Shown in pieces: positions 34,211-43,621 of a stretch of 64,000 nucleotides of DNA. The number at the start of each line of letters is the position of its first letter. Position 1 is the stretch's first letter. Made by a program: the position numbers and the translations under genes. The DNA is from Helicobacter magdeburgensis (GTDB lineage Bacteria > Campylobacterota > Campylobacteria > Campylobacterales > Helicobacteraceae), in the NCBI RefSeq assembly GCF_000765825.2, contig NZ_JRPE02000011.1, forward strand, positions 1-64,000, read 5' to 3'. Below the pieces are notes generated by a model. That model saw only the letters and a program-made list of their open reading frames with translations, had not been told where the DNA came from and searched no databases.

Positions 34211-35518
34211 TCACACACTCATTTCATACAATCTCTTACGCTCACTAGAGCTTGCGATATTAAGCTGTTGGCGGTATTTCGTAATGGTGCGTCTTACCAT
34301 TTTTAGCTCAAACTTCTCTTCTACATTTTTTAGAATCTTCAAATCACTCAAAGGCTTTTTTCTATCCTCATTTTTCACAAGATTCAAAATAAAATCCTTG
34401 ATTGACGCATTTGAAGTATCCCCATCAATAGCAGCGGTAAAAAAGCTTTTTATGGGGAAAATGCCCCTGTCGCATTCCAAATATTTATTCGCTATGGCAC
34501 GAGAAATCGTGCTTGGTGCATAGCCCAAATCTTGGGCTATATCTTTTAGCTTCATCGGGCGAATCTCCCCGCCCATAAAGAAATCATACTGATTTTCACG
34601 CAACGCAATGGCAATTTTTAAAATTGTAGCCTTACGCATATCTAACGCATCGACTAAATCCTTAGCTTCCTTTAGCTTTGTTCTTAAAAATTCCGCCCCC
34701 TGCTTATCTTTAAGCTTTAAATTCTCTTCAATCACAATCTTAGGATAATACGCATCATTAATCGCCACTTCAAGTTCATAAGTGGTATTTTTCAAACTAT
34801 CACTTTTTAGGCGTTCAAAAATAAAAATATCAGGGATAATCTCCGCTTCCCTTGGGCTAAACTCAATGGCAGGGGGATTTTTAAAACTCTTAATGGTTTT
34901 CATCACAAGATTATAATCTTTGTGATTTTTATACCTGCTGTGATTATGCAAGTCCCTAATCACCTTTGTTGCAAGTTCATAGCTCTCCCCCTCTAAATCA
35001 GTATGATTAAGCTGAAAAAGAAAAGATTCTAGCACATCTCTTGCCCCCACACCATAAGGCTCTAAATACGCAAATCGCTGTCTTACTCTTTCAAATTCAC
35101 CTTCACTCACCCCCATTTCTAAGGCAAGTTCAGCCACAGCCACATCTAAATAGCCCTCATCATTGATATTTTCTAGAATCTTAAAGGCAATGCTTTGGGA
35201 AAAGCTAGTAGGAAAAAGCTTAGAATCTATTTGAGATTCAAGCACTTCATACAGGCTTTGCTCACTGATATGATTTTGCTCAAATCGCTCATTAGATACG
35301 CCACCAGATTGAGCTTTATTCCTTTTAGGTGTCTTGGCATTCAGGCTTTGTGTCATTTGACTTTGCACACTTGCATAAGGATTTTCATCTGCAATGGCAT
35401 TAAGTGTCTCTTCAAGCTCTGTAACACCACTTTGCAAAATCGGCAACCAGCTTTTTAAAGTCGTAGAAAGCCGAGTTTTAACCTGCAGATTCCCGCGTAA
35501 TTTCCCTCCTATACTCAT
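34211..35518 (-). CDS. rpoN: RNA polymerase sigma-54 factor
   Basis: 435 residues. The N-terminal glutamine/leucine activator region is short and divergent, the core-binding domain is at about 70-250, and the C-terminus has the HTH ([23 protein letters not shown]) and an RpoN box region reading [11 protein letters not shown], the variant seen in Helicobacter. It directs flagellar rod and hook genes; two GG-N10-GC promoters in this window sit before flgF and flgG. Its ATG overlaps the lptB stop by four bases. Confidence 0.95.
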   Translation of the reverse strand: MSIGGKLRGNLQVKTRLSTTLKSWLPILQSGVTELEETLNAIADENPYASVQSQMTQSLNAKTPKRNKAQSGGVSNERFEQNHISEQSLYEVLESQIDSKLFPTSFSQSIAFKILENINDEGYLDVAVAELALEMGVSEGEFERVRQRFAYLEPYGVGARDVLESFLFQLNHTDLEGESYELATKVIRDLHNHSRYKNHKDYNLVMKTIKSFKNPPAIEFSPREAEIIPDIFIFERLKSDSLKNTTYELEVAINDAYYPKIVIEENLKLKDKQGAEFLRTKLKEAKDLVDALDMRKATILKIAIALRENQYDFFMGGEIRPMKLKDIAQDLGYAPSTISRAIANKYLECDRGIFPIKSFFTAAIDGDTSNASIKDFILNLVKNEDRKKPLSDLKILKNVEEKFELKMVRRTITKYRQQLNIASSSERKRLYEMSV

Positions 35519-36237
35519 ACTTTAAAATGCTCTCCCAAATAATATTTTCTCACAAGCTCATTGGCATAAATCTCTTCCGCATTCCCACTTGCCAGCAACG
35601 CCCCACTTTTAATCACATAGGTGCGGGAGCAAACTGATAGCGTTTCTCGCACATTATGATCTGTAATCAGCACCCCTATACCAAGCTCGGTAAGCTTTAA
35701 AATAATATTTTGAATATCACTTACCGCGCGTGGATCTACCCCAGCAAAAGGCTCATCAAGCAAAATAAACTTTGGATCTTTAACTAACGCTCTAGCAATT
35801 TCTACGCGTCTTCTCTCCCCACCACTTAGGCTAATGCCCTTTCTCGCACGGATAGGCTCAATATTAAACTCTTCTAGCATACTTTCAATTTTCATCTGCC
35901 TATCTTTAGGGCTTTTAATGCTAATTTCAGCCGCTAACATCAAATTTTCCTCAACGCTTAAATCCTTAAAAATGCTAGATTCTTGTGGCAGGTAGCCAAT
36001 ACCCAGATTTGAACGCTTATGCAAGGGAAGTTTTGTAATATCTGTGTGATTAAGCATTACTTTGCCTTCGCTTGGGTGCAAAAGTCCCGTAATCATATAA
36101 AAAGTTGTCGTTTTCCCCGCACCATTAGGACCCAAAAGCCCCACCACTTCACCACTACTCACTTCAAGTGAGACATCTTGCACGATTTTTGTTTTTTTAA
36201 TCTGTTTGCTAAGATTGTGTGCTGTAAGCTTATTCAT
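35515..36237 (-). CDS. lptB: LPS export ABC transporter ATP-binding protein
   Basis: 240 residues. Walker [11 protein letters not shown] (about 35-44), the signature [13 protein letters not shown] (about 137-149), Walker [13 protein letters not shown] and the H-loop TDHNVRETL are intact, with the LptB-type context. It powers LPS extraction through LptFG. It overlaps tsaE by four bases and rpoN by four bases, the standard lptB-rpoN coupling. Confidence 0.94.
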   Translation of the reverse strand: MNKLTAHNLSKQIKKTKIVQDVSLEVSSGEVVGLLGPNGAGKTTTFYMITGLLHPSEGKVMLNHTDITKLPLHKRSNLGIGYLPQESSIFKDLSVEENLMLAAEISIKSPKDRQMKIESMLEEFNIEPIRARKGISLSGGERRRVEIARALVKDPKFILLDEPFAGVDPRAVSDIQNIILKLTELGIGVLITDHNVRETLSVCSRTYVIKSGALLASGNAEEIYANELVRKYYLGEHFKV

Positions 36238-36674
36238 ACGCCCGCCTTGTAGATTCTGTAGATTCTATTGTTTTGCCCTAGCTTTATGTCTATGCTTATG
36301 GGCGTAAAGCCATTTTGTCTAAGCAGTGTTTGCAAGTCATTTCCCCCCCATTCCACAAAATGCACCCCTTGAAGCTCTAAGCATTCTAACAATCCTAGCT
36401 CAAGCATTTCACTTAACTCCTTGCGATAAATATCATAATGATAAATCACGCCATATTTTTGACATTCGTAGCCTTGTGATAGGCTAAAGGTAGGGGAGCT
36501 TACCTCGCTTGTATCCCCACCGCAATAGGCTACAAAAGAGCGAACGAGCGTTGTTTTCCCACTGCCAAGCTCCCCACGCAAAAGCACAATAGGCGATTTA
36601 GCTACATTCTCTTGCAGAATCTCACACAGACTAAAAAGCTCATCTTCTTGGAGTTGTAGCTCACGCATTCTCAT
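36234..36674 (-). CDS. tsaE: tRNA t6A modification ATPase
   Basis: About 146 residues (an upstream ATG at 36695 would add seven). The P-loop [14 protein letters not shown] (about 32-45) and [11 protein letters not shown] (about 62-72) are diagnostic. It works with TsaB, TsaC and TsaD in making threonylcarbamoyladenosine at A37 of tRNAs; a TsaB gene is at 57791. I choose the ATG at 36674 because AAGGG precedes it; it overlaps the end of dnaX. Confidence 0.9.
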   Translation of the reverse strand: MRMRELQLQEDELFSLCEILQENVAKSPIVLLRGELGSGKTTLVRSFVAYCGGDTSEVSSPTFSLSQGYECQKYGVIYHYDIYRKELSEMLELGLLECLELQGVHFVEWGGNDLQTLLRQNGFTPISIDIKLGQNNRIYRIYKAGV

Positions 36675-38385
36675 CGCCCTTATCTTGTTTGTCATTTTGC
36701 ACGAGAACTTCCTTTATCCCCACACTATCGCGAATAGCTTCAATCACATCACGATTTTGACTTGTAAATTTTTGTAGCCCTTCTTGTTGATTTTGTGGGC
36801 TTTGGGCTTGTGGATTCTGCAAATTTTGCGGACTTTGCGAATCTTGTGGAACTTCAACCTGCGTTTGTGAATCCTGTGTGGCTTGTGAGTTAGAATCTTG
36901 GATATTGTCTTGGACTTGCTCTATATGCGTATTTGCTCCAAAAATCTCCCGCACAAGACTTACAATAATCTTGCCAAACTCACGCAATTTTTCCTTATGC
37001 TCCCCTTGGGCTACACTCTGCCAACGCAACAGCGATTTTTCTCTGCTGAACTCCACAAATTTTACATTTTTTTCAAAAATCTCGCCTAGCTGGGCATTAC
37101 GATCTGTAATCTTTTGTATCAAGGTTTGAAAATGCAAAGCTCCTAGCGTTTTTTGTGAATCTAAAGAAGGTGTTTGGGCGGGAGCTTGTGTAGCTTCAAA
37201 AGCTTGGGGGCTTGGCGGTGTGGGAATCATAGCAGAATCTCCACTTTGAATCTGCGGATTCTGCACTGCTAGATTCTGTGGCGTTAGAGTAGGATTTGCC
37301 GCCTTATTTTGATTTGCTCCAAAAATCTCATTTTCTAGCTCTTCAATCATAGATTCTATATCTTTTACCTTTATGGCTTCTTGCATTTTCATCGCACAGA
37401 GCAAAAGCACAAATGCCCCATCGGTGTTAAGATTTAACAAACTCTTAGATTCTGTGAGAATCCTAGCAAACCTATCTAGCAGCAAAGGCGGAAAGTCGCT
37501 ATCTCTTTGTAAAAGCTTCTCTTTCAAAAAGAGCATCATCTCATCAAGTATCATCTCGCATTCATATTCATACAGCACTTGTAAAATCTCACTGACTTTA
37601 TCGTGCTGATGGTGCAAAATGCCTTGAAAATACTCCTTCAAAACCTGCGGATCCACTATGCCTAGCATATCACTCACACTTGCAACTTCAATATGATTTT
37701 TACAAAAAATAATAGCTTGATCCAAAAGCGTAAGCGTATCTCGCAAGCTCCCAGAGCCGCTCCGTGCGATCATCTCAAGAGCTTCTTGCTCATAGCTCAC
37801 GCCTTCTTTATTTAAGATGCTTGTGATATGTTCCACAACAAGCCTATGGGGAATCTGCTTAAACCTAAAATGTTGCGTTCGGCTAAGGATAGTCGCAGGG
37901 AGCTTAAGTGGATCAGTTGTCGCAAGGATAAATTTTACAAATTCAGGTGGTTCTTCAAGCGTTTTTAATAGGGCATTAAACGCTTCTTTGCTTAGCATAT
38001 GCACCTCATCTATGATAAAAATCTTATAGCGTCCAAAGCTTGGGCGGTATTTTGTCTGCTCAATAAGCTTTTTAATATCATCAATCCCCCTAGAACTCGC
38101 CGCGTCCATTTCAATAATATCTATATGCCGATTTTCTAATGCCGCTACACAACTCGCACAACTCCCACAAGGTGTGCTGATAGGACCACTCTCGCATTCC
38201 AATGCTCTAGCAAAGATTCTAGCCGAGCTTGTTTTCCCACTCCCACGCAGTCCGCTAAAAAGATACGCGTGAGAGATATGCTTAGAATCTAGGGCAAGGG
38301 AGAGCGTTTGAGAGATAGCATTTTGCCCAACTAAGTCGCTAAAACTCGCTGGACGATACTTCAAGGCAAGGGCGATTGAACTCAT
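36661..38385 (-). CDS. dnaX: DNA polymerase III tau/gamma subunit
   Basis: 574 residues. The AAA+ domain has Walker A GLRGSGKTS (about 45-53), a zinc knuckle with four Cys (CESGPISTPCGSC region, about 64-79), Walker B IIDEVH and an SRC-like SRTQHF arginine finger. The C-terminal half carries a long Q/N/P/S-rich linker (about 360-410 and 505-560). It loads the clamp and links polymerase to helicase. It heads the dnaX-tsaE-lptB-rpoN operon. Confidence 0.95.
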   Translation of the reverse strand: MSSIALALKYRPASFSDLVGQNAISQTLSLALDSKHISHAYLFSGLRGSGKTSSARIFARALECESGPISTPCGSCASCVAALENRHIDIIEMDAASSRGIDDIKKLIEQTKYRPSFGRYKIFIIDEVHMLSKEAFNALLKTLEEPPEFVKFILATTDPLKLPATILSRTQHFRFKQIPHRLVVEHITSILNKEGVSYEQEALEMIARSGSGSLRDTLTLLDQAIIFCKNHIEVASVSDMLGIVDPQVLKEYFQGILHHQHDKVSEILQVLYEYECEMILDEMMLFLKEKLLQRDSDFPPLLLDRFARILTESKSLLNLNTDGAFVLLLCAMKMQEAIKVKDIESMIEELENEIFGANQNKAANPTLTPQNLAVQNPQIQSGDSAMIPTPPSPQAFEATQAPAQTPSLDSQKTLGALHFQTLIQKITDRNAQLGEIFEKNVKFVEFSREKSLLRWQSVAQGEHKEKLREFGKIIVSLVREIFGANTHIEQVQDNIQDSNSQATQDSQTQVEVPQDSQSPQNLQNPQAQSPQNQQEGLQKFTSQNRDVIEAIRDSVGIKEVLVQNDKQDKGDENA

Positions 38386-38411
38386 AGTGCATTCCTTATA
38401 AAAAAGTCGGT

Positions 38412-38417
38412 ATTGTA
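38412..38417 (-). promoter_or_regulatory. -10 box TACAAT for the dnaX-rpoN operon
   Basis: On the minus strand TATACAAT lies about 27 bases upstream of the dnaX ATG after a T-rich run. This is the likely promoter for dnaX, tsaE, lptB and rpoN, and possibly, by read-through, for the restriction-modification pair. Confidence 0.45.
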
Positions 38418-38450
38418 TAAAAAGAATCCAAAAACTAACATTACACCGCT

Positions 38451-39101
38451 CTATTCTTGTTTTTTCTGCTCATCTTGCTTTTTTTCGCCCTCATCTTGAT
38501 AGCTAAAAACCGGCAATGAAAGCTTATAAAAAATCGCCAAAAGTCTAGCTGATACGCCCACAAAAAGCGTTAAGATTGTAACTAGCATAATATCCATTTT
38601 CGCATATTCAAGCAGGGCGTAATACATTCCCCCAGCAATAATAGCAACGCCTGCATAAATCTCTTTTTGAAACACAAGGGGAATGCGCATACATAAAATA
38701 TCACGCAAGATTCCACCAAATACGCCTGTTATCACCGCCGCACTCACCGCGATAATAAAGCCATATTCCTTATCAATGGCTACTTGTGCGCCTAAAATGC
38801 TAAAGACCACAAGCCCCACCGCATCAAGTGTGAGAAACACAGATTCAGATTTGCTAACAACGCGTGGGACTTGTGTGGTAAGCAAAGCCGCCACACAAAT
38901 AAGAATCACATATTCAGGGTGGGCTACCCAAGTGAGCGGATAGTGATTGAGCAAAATATCGCGGATTGACCCACCGCCAATAGCCGTAACAAGTGCAATA
39001 AACATCACACCAAACAAGTCCATTCTATGCTTTCCAGCCGCAAGCGCACCAGTCATTCCCTCTGCGGTAATAGCAATGATATAAAGCGTTGTTAAAAGCA
39101 T
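38451..39101 (-). CDS. TRIC/YicG (UPF0126) cation channel family protein
   Basis: About 216 residues in seven hydrophobic helices arranged as two repeats with glycine-rich kinks (GGGSIRDIL at about 42-50 and GGILRDILC at about 128-136), the signature of prokaryotic TRIC-type channels. The start is the ATG at 39101 after AAAAAGGGAATTT; an upstream in-frame GTG or ATG lacks a ribosome site. It would conduct K+ or, as reported for some relatives, glycine. It follows the dnaX side of the operon as in H. pylori (HP0718). Confidence 0.85.
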   Translation of the reverse strand: MLLTTLYIIAITAEGMTGALAAGKHRMDLFGVMFIALVTAIGGGSIRDILLNHYPLTWVAHPEYVILICVAALLTTQVPRVVSKSESVFLTLDAVGLVVFSILGAQVAIDKEYGFIIAVSAAVITGVFGGILRDILCMRIPLVFQKEIYAGVAIIAGGMYYALLEYAKMDIMLVTILTLFVGVSARLLAIFYKLSLPVFSYQDEGEKKQDEQKKQE

Positions 39102-39215
39102 AAATTCCCTTTTTGAAATCTCATATATTTTGAATCTCAATGGGGCTGAAACCAACCCTTAGAGCAGAACTAAAAGCCAAACTATATTAGAATCTAGCTA
39201 TAAAAATCTTTAGTG

Positions 39216-39231
39216 TGGAATCACTTTTGCT
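39216..39231 (+). promoter_or_regulatory. Sigma-54 promoter upstream of flgG
   Basis: GG (39217-39218) and GC (39229-39230) are ten bases apart in TGGAATCACTTTTGCTTTT, close to the sigma-54 consensus. The predicted transcript start is about 39242, 50 bases before the ATG. It shares the GGAAT and TTTTGCTTTT blocks with the flgF promoter at 21096. Confidence 0.8.
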
Positions 39232-39293
39232 TTTAAACCCACAAATTGCTTCATAAAAGTAACAATTCACGAGATTAAGAAAAGGATAGCCCT

Positions 39294-40082
39294 ATGATGA
39301 GATCGCTCTACACAGCCACCACCGGTATGCTAGGACAGCAAATGCAAATTGATAATACTTCAAACAATATCGCCAATGTCAATACCACCGGGTATAAAAA
39401 GCAAAGGGCGGAGTTTGCGGATTTATTTTACCAAGTGTTGCAATACGCTGGGACAAGCACGAGTGAGACGACTATTTCTCCCACAGGCATTGAAGTGGGT
39501 ATCGGTGTGCGACCTGTGGCGGTGCAAAAGATGTTTTCACAAGGACACCCAAAAGAGACGGAAAACAACCTTGATGTAGCCATCACCGGCAATGGATTTT
39601 TTCAAATTGAGTTGCCTGATGGCAATATCGCCTACACAAGAGCAGGGAGCTTCAAGCTTGATAATAACGGCAATGTTGTGAATGCAGAGGGCTATCGGCT
39701 TATCCCCGAGCTTACTATTCCAGAGGGAGCGACACAGATTAATATCGGCACAGATGGCACGGTCAGCGTGATTGAAGGCAATCAAACAGAAGTGAATGTG
39801 CTAGGGCAAATTGAGATTGTCAATTTCATTAATCCTGCTGGGCTTCACTCTCTAGGCGATAATCTTTTTATCAATACAAACGCTTCAGGCGATCCCGTAG
39901 CTGGAGTGCCCGGATTAGAGGGATTTGGGCAGTTGCGACAGGGATTTTTAGAGCTTAGTAATGTTAAACTTGTAGAAGAGATGACAGATCTTATCACGGG
40001 GCAGAGAGCCTATGAAGCCAACTCAAAAAGCATTCAAACCGCAGATTCTATGCTACAAACCGTCAATGGCTTGAAGCGATAG
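39294..40082 (+). CDS. flgG: Flagellar distal rod protein FlgG
   Basis: 262 residues, the canonical FlgG length. The N-terminal NIANVNTTGYKKQRAEF (about 26-42), the central beta domain, and the C-terminal LITGQRAYEANSKSIQTADSM helix are all typical. It forms the distal rod between the proximal rod and hook. The RBS is AAAAGGA; either of two adjacent ATGs may be used. It has its own sigma-54 promoter and is followed 32 bases later by a phase-variable methyltransferase candidate. Confidence 0.95.
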   Translation: MMRSLYTATTGMLGQQMQIDNTSNNIANVNTTGYKKQRAEFADLFYQVLQYAGTSTSETTISPTGIEVGIGVRPVAVQKMFSQGHPKETENNLDVAITGNGFFQIELPDGNIAYTRAGSFKLDNNGNVVNAEGYRLIPELTIPEGATQINIGTDGTVSVIEGNQTEVNVLGQIEIVNFINPAGLHSLGDNLFINTNASGDPVAGVPGLEGFGQLRQGFLELSNVKLVEEMTDLITGQRAYEANSKSIQTADSMLQTVNGLKR

Positions 40083-40114
40083 GTTGAGTAAAAAGCAAGT
40101 AAAAGGAGTGGGTA

Positions 40115-40963
40115 ATGTTTGATAATTTTCCAAAGACTAGAAGTCCATTGCCACAAGCTTATCAGGCTATCTATGAGCAACATTATAAGAACAATAGAGA
40201 TGGACAAGGAGCGGCAAGTGGCTTAGCCCAAAAGCTAGAGCGTTGGCTACATTACAAAGTAGCCAATGACACACAAGGCATTAGCGGGCATAAAACCCTA
40301 GAAATAGGTGCAGGAACGCTTAATCAAATCTCATACGAAAAAGATTTTAGCCATTATGACATTATAGAACCATTTGAAGCCCTTTATAAAGATTCTCCAA
40401 AACTCCAACATATCAATGCCATATATAAAGATATTGCAGAAGTAGCACAAAGCAGTGATATTAACGGGGGGGGGGGGGTAAATACAAATGCCGATAAAAT
40501 AAGTGCATTTGCCAAATCCCACATAGAATCCACCAAATCCCTTAAATCCACACAAAAATCCCAAATTCAAAGCCTATTTTATGACAGAATCATCTCCTGT
40601 GCGGTTTTAGAACATATTGCAAACTTGCCTGAAGTAGTAGCACACTCGTGCTTGTTACTGAAAGATGATGGCGTGTTTTCCGCTGCTATCCCAAGCCAAG
40701 CTAGATTCCTATGGACTTTGGCTTACAAACTCTCAACCGGCATAGAATTTAGGCTTAAATACAAGCTAGATTATGATGTCATTATGAATTATGAGCATAT
40801 CAACACACAAGCTGAAATTATTGAAATATGCGATTATTTTTTTGATTCTGTGAAAAAGTCGCTTTTTGGCGTGTGTGATGAGCTTTCAATCTACACGCAC
40901 CTTTCTTGCAGGAAGCCAAACAGACAGAGGGCAAAGGATTATCTCGCTTTGCTTAAGTCTTAG
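40115..40963 (+). CDS. Class I SAM-dependent methyltransferase with G13 tract
   Basis: 282 residues. Motif I LEIGAGTLNQ (62-71), acidic motif II at IIEPFE and the later SCAVLEHI give a small-molecule or sugar methyltransferase fold. An insert of about 40 low-complexity residues separates the domain halves and contains four glycines encoded by 13 consecutive G (40466-40478). The present length keeps the frame open. AAAAGGAGTGGGTA precedes the ATG. Substrate unknown; envelope glycans or flagellar glycan are typical targets for such switches. Confidence 0.8.
   Translation: MFDNFPKTRSPLPQAYQAIYEQHYKNNRDGQGAASGLAQKLERWLHYKVANDTQGISGHKTLEIGAGTLNQISYEKDFSHYDIIEPFEALYKDSPKLQHINAIYKDIAEVAQSSDINGGGGVNTNADKISAFAKSHIESTKSLKSTQKSQIQSLFYDRIISCAVLEHIANLPEVVAHSCLLLKDDGVFSAAIPSQARFLWTLAYKLSTGIEFRLKYKLDYDVIMNYEHINTQAEIIEICDYFFDSVKKSLFGVCDELSIYTHLSCRKPNRQRAKDYLALLKS
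40466..40478 (+). repeat. Intragenic G13 tract (phase-variation candidate)
   Basis: Thirteen G in a row within the methyltransferase gene, codons 118-122. Loss of one G puts TAA directly after the tract; gain of one G gives TAA after six more codons. Only lengths differing by three keep the gene on. Confidence 0.9.
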
Positions 40964-41003
40964 CTCAATTTTTAGAATCCCGCTTTATATTAGTGTGTTG
41001 TTT

Positions 41004-42227
41004 TTAGAAAGATTTCATTTTCTGCAACTCATAAAAAATCTTATCCGCTACAAGCTTATAGCCATTTGGCAGTAAATGCACATCAGCCTTGGCTAAGGCG
41101 GCTTCCTCCCACTTTTTCTTACCCCCACTTTGATTGATAAAGCCCTCTAAATCAAAGAGCATTGTTTGCTTTTGCTTTGCCACTTTGATAACTGCCTCCC
41201 TCACGCCCTTAGCGTTTTTACTCATCTTATACACCACTTTTTTACGCCTTGTAGCATTGCTTACCTTTTGCACCACAGGGGGCGGGGTAAGGAGCAAAAT
41301 ACTCGCATTAGGATTAGCCTCCCTTATATTATCAATCAAATCGCTGTAATTTTTCACAAAAAGCGATTCATTAAAAGTATCATACAACGCGTCATTTGAA
41401 CCATAGCAAAGGATAATTAAATCCGCAGGGAGAAAACGCATTTGCTGTATAAAAAGTGCCTTATCCCATTTCAGCCATAAATTTGAACGCGCCCCATTTA
41501 TGCCGAGATTTTCAACAATATTATTGTTTTCATCTGTAAGGAAAAATCCGCCAAGTAGCACCTTTTCATTTAACGCACGGATTGTGGCGGGATAGTGTAG
41601 GCTAAGGCTCAAAAACTGCCACACAAAAGGGCGTTTAGCATTGATAATAAAGCGTTGATTATGAGAATCTTCCACGATTAGAGCAGATTCTTTGTTGGGG
41701 GATTTAAAAATGATTTTTGTCTCTATGGGGTTTGTGGATCTTTGCGGACTAAGTGTGATGGAAGCGGGAAGCTCAAGGGGTTTAGCCACCACGCCACCTA
41801 GCGGATATTCATCAAGCTCATCAATGCGGGAGTTTAGAATCTCAAAATTTTCACTCTCATATTTTAGGGCGATATTTTGATGATAGTTTGGGTAAAGCGG
41901 ATACACAAAGCCTAGCGTATAATCCTTAAAAAGCAACCCCCGCAACCGATGAGAGAAGAAATCCCCCGCAATGTGAGAATCCCCCAAAACACGAATGCTA
42001 AGATTCTGCCTACTTTTAAGCTTTTGCTGCAAGGATTTGGGAATTTCACTTTGATAGCTCACTATGCCCTGCGTGGATTCTAAAAGCTTCTTGCTCACAT
42101 TAGCAATCTTAGGCTCACTCTGCTCACTTATAGCCTTTGCAATGGACTTTAGCGGATATTCTTCACCCATACATACATTCACACACGCACTCACGCAGAG
42201 TATAAGGGCAGTGATGAGCTTTTTCAT
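41004..42227 (-). CDS. SGNH-family peptidoglycan O-acetylesterase, Ape1-like
   Basis: 407 residues with a signal peptide (about 1-21). Block I is GDSHIAGDFF (82-91, nucleophile S84), then a beta-rich carbohydrate-binding-like insert (about 130-235), block III CYGSNDA (N278), and a C-terminal block V DVH (D382, H384). This split SGNH layout is that of Ape1, which removes O-acetyl from MurNAc in the periplasm. The ATG overlaps the PatB-like gene by four bases. Block V is DxH rather than DxxH, so the catalytic acid is uncertain. Confidence 0.75.
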   Translation of the reverse strand: MKKLITALILCVSACVNVCMGEEYPLKSIAKAISEQSEPKIANVSKKLLESTQGIVSYQSEIPKSLQQKLKSRQNLSIRVLGDSHIAGDFFSHRLRGLLFKDYTLGFVYPLYPNYHQNIALKYESENFEILNSRIDELDEYPLGGVVAKPLELPASITLSPQRSTNPIETKIIFKSPNKESALIVEDSHNQRFIINAKRPFVWQFLSLSLHYPATIRALNEKVLLGGFFLTDENNNIVENLGINGARSNLWLKWDKALFIQQMRFLPADLIILCYGSNDALYDTFNESLFVKNYSDLIDNIREANPNASILLLTPPPVVQKVSNATRRKKVVYKMSKNAKGVREAVIKVAKQKQTMLFDLEGFINQSGGKKKWEEAALAKADVHLLPNGYKLVADKIFYELQKMKSF

Positions 42228-43621
42228 TCCATTACCCCCATTTGCTCCTGTGTAGGCTCACTCTCTTGCGGGGCATTCTCAAGCGGCAGCACTTCAAGGC
42301 TATTTAGCAAAATATTTGCCATTATTTGATAGCCCCTTGTGGTGAAATGCACCCCATCATCAGCACGCACCTGCACACTCTTGCCCTTAGCATTTTTGAT
42401 AAAGGCGGAATATTTCCCACCTTGCGTAACAATGCCATTACTTTGTAAGAAATACTCTCCGCTTTGCTTAACTGATTCTTCATACAAGCTATTAAGATAC
42501 ATTATCTTATCATTGAGCGATTTTTCACGCACACTTGGCACTTCATACCACGCCACACGCACACCATATTCCCTAGCCACCTGCAAAATCTCATCAATGC
42601 GTTGCGTGTAAATCTCCTCCCACAAAGGGCTTTTAAACGCTATACCTTTTTTCATACTCCACGGGTCATTTGCCCCCAAAAGCACGACTATAAGCGAAAT
42701 GTGCGGATTCTTTTCTAAAGCGTCTCTTGTAGCCAACTCCCAATTAAAATAATGCTTATAAGTTAGCCCTGTGCTGTGTTTGCTAAGATTTATCCCTTGA
42801 ATCTTTACCTTTTTAAAAGTCCTTAGCAAATAGGGTGCAACGCCCTGCATCATAGAATCCCCAATGAGCAAAACACCATCTCCCTCGCTCACTTGGATTC
42901 TAGGATTGTTAATACTTCTTAAAGGCGTGTAGCTTTCTTGCAATGGTGGTGGCGTAGGTTGCGGGGGCTGTGTAGGCGGAGTGGGCTTAGGTAAATCTTG
43001 TGGGAAAGGCTTTGAAAAATCTAGCGTAGATTCTGTTTGTGGGTTTGATGTAGGCAAGTTAGATAAATCTTGCAAATCTTTAGGTAATGTTGGAGCAGAA
43101 TCATCTGTGGTAGCGATATTTTTTAGCACCGCTTCTATGGGGTTAGATCCTTGCAGACTAGAATCTTGGGAGTTAGAATCTAATGTATGACTTTCTTGGG
43201 AAGCCAAATCTTGTGGATTAGAATCTAAATCGTGGGGTTGAGATTCTGTGTGAGATTCTGCCCTTTTGTCTAAATTTGTATCACTAGAATCTTTTTGTAA
43301 ATCTCTCCCTTGCAAAGCAGAATCTTGCTTAGAATCTAGCTCTTCTTGATTCTGCTCTATCTGCCCCACTTCAAGCAAACCAAAGACTTTTGAACGCAGA
43401 GATTCTAACTCGCCCATTAGCTTGTCACTTAGAGCAAAAAGGGTATTATCTTGCAAATATAAGGCATTATACACACTTCCCACAAACTCCATAAACACAT
43501 TTTCACTCTCACTAAAGTTATGATACTGCTGCTCTACATAGCTCACAATGGAACTATGCAAATAAAAAAGTAGCTGCAAAAAGGTAAAAAGAGCGATAAA
43601 AACAAACTGCCACGCACGCAT
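42224..43621 (-). CDS. SGNH-family peptidoglycan O-acetyltransferase, PatB-like
   Basis: 465 residues. One N-terminal helix (about 5-24), a long D/S/Q/L-rich then proline-rich linker (about 90-230), and an SGNH domain (DUF459 type) with GDSMMQG (S256), LLGANDP (N318) and DDGVHFTTRG (D422, H425). It lies directly after the MBOAT gene (shared base) and would transfer acetyl groups from PatA to MurNAc in the periplasm. The linker is repetitive at the DNA level (many AGAWTCT). Confidence 0.78.
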   Translation of the reverse strand: MRAWQFVFIALFTFLQLLFYLHSSIVSYVEQQYHNFSESENVFMEFVGSVYNALYLQDNTLFALSDKLMGELESLRSKVFGLLEVGQIEQNQEELDSKQDSALQGRDLQKDSSDTNLDKRAESHTESQPHDLDSNPQDLASQESHTLDSNSQDSSLQGSNPIEAVLKNIATTDDSAPTLPKDLQDLSNLPTSNPQTESTLDFSKPFPQDLPKPTPPTQPPQPTPPPLQESYTPLRSINNPRIQVSEGDGVLLIGDSMMQGVAPYLLRTFKKVKIQGINLSKHSTGLTYKHYFNWELATRDALEKNPHISLIVVLLGANDPWSMKKGIAFKSPLWEEIYTQRIDEILQVAREYGVRVAWYEVPSVREKSLNDKIMYLNSLYEESVKQSGEYFLQSNGIVTQGGKYSAFIKNAKGKSVQVRADDGVHFTTRGYQIMANILLNSLEVLPLENAPQESEPTQEQMGVME

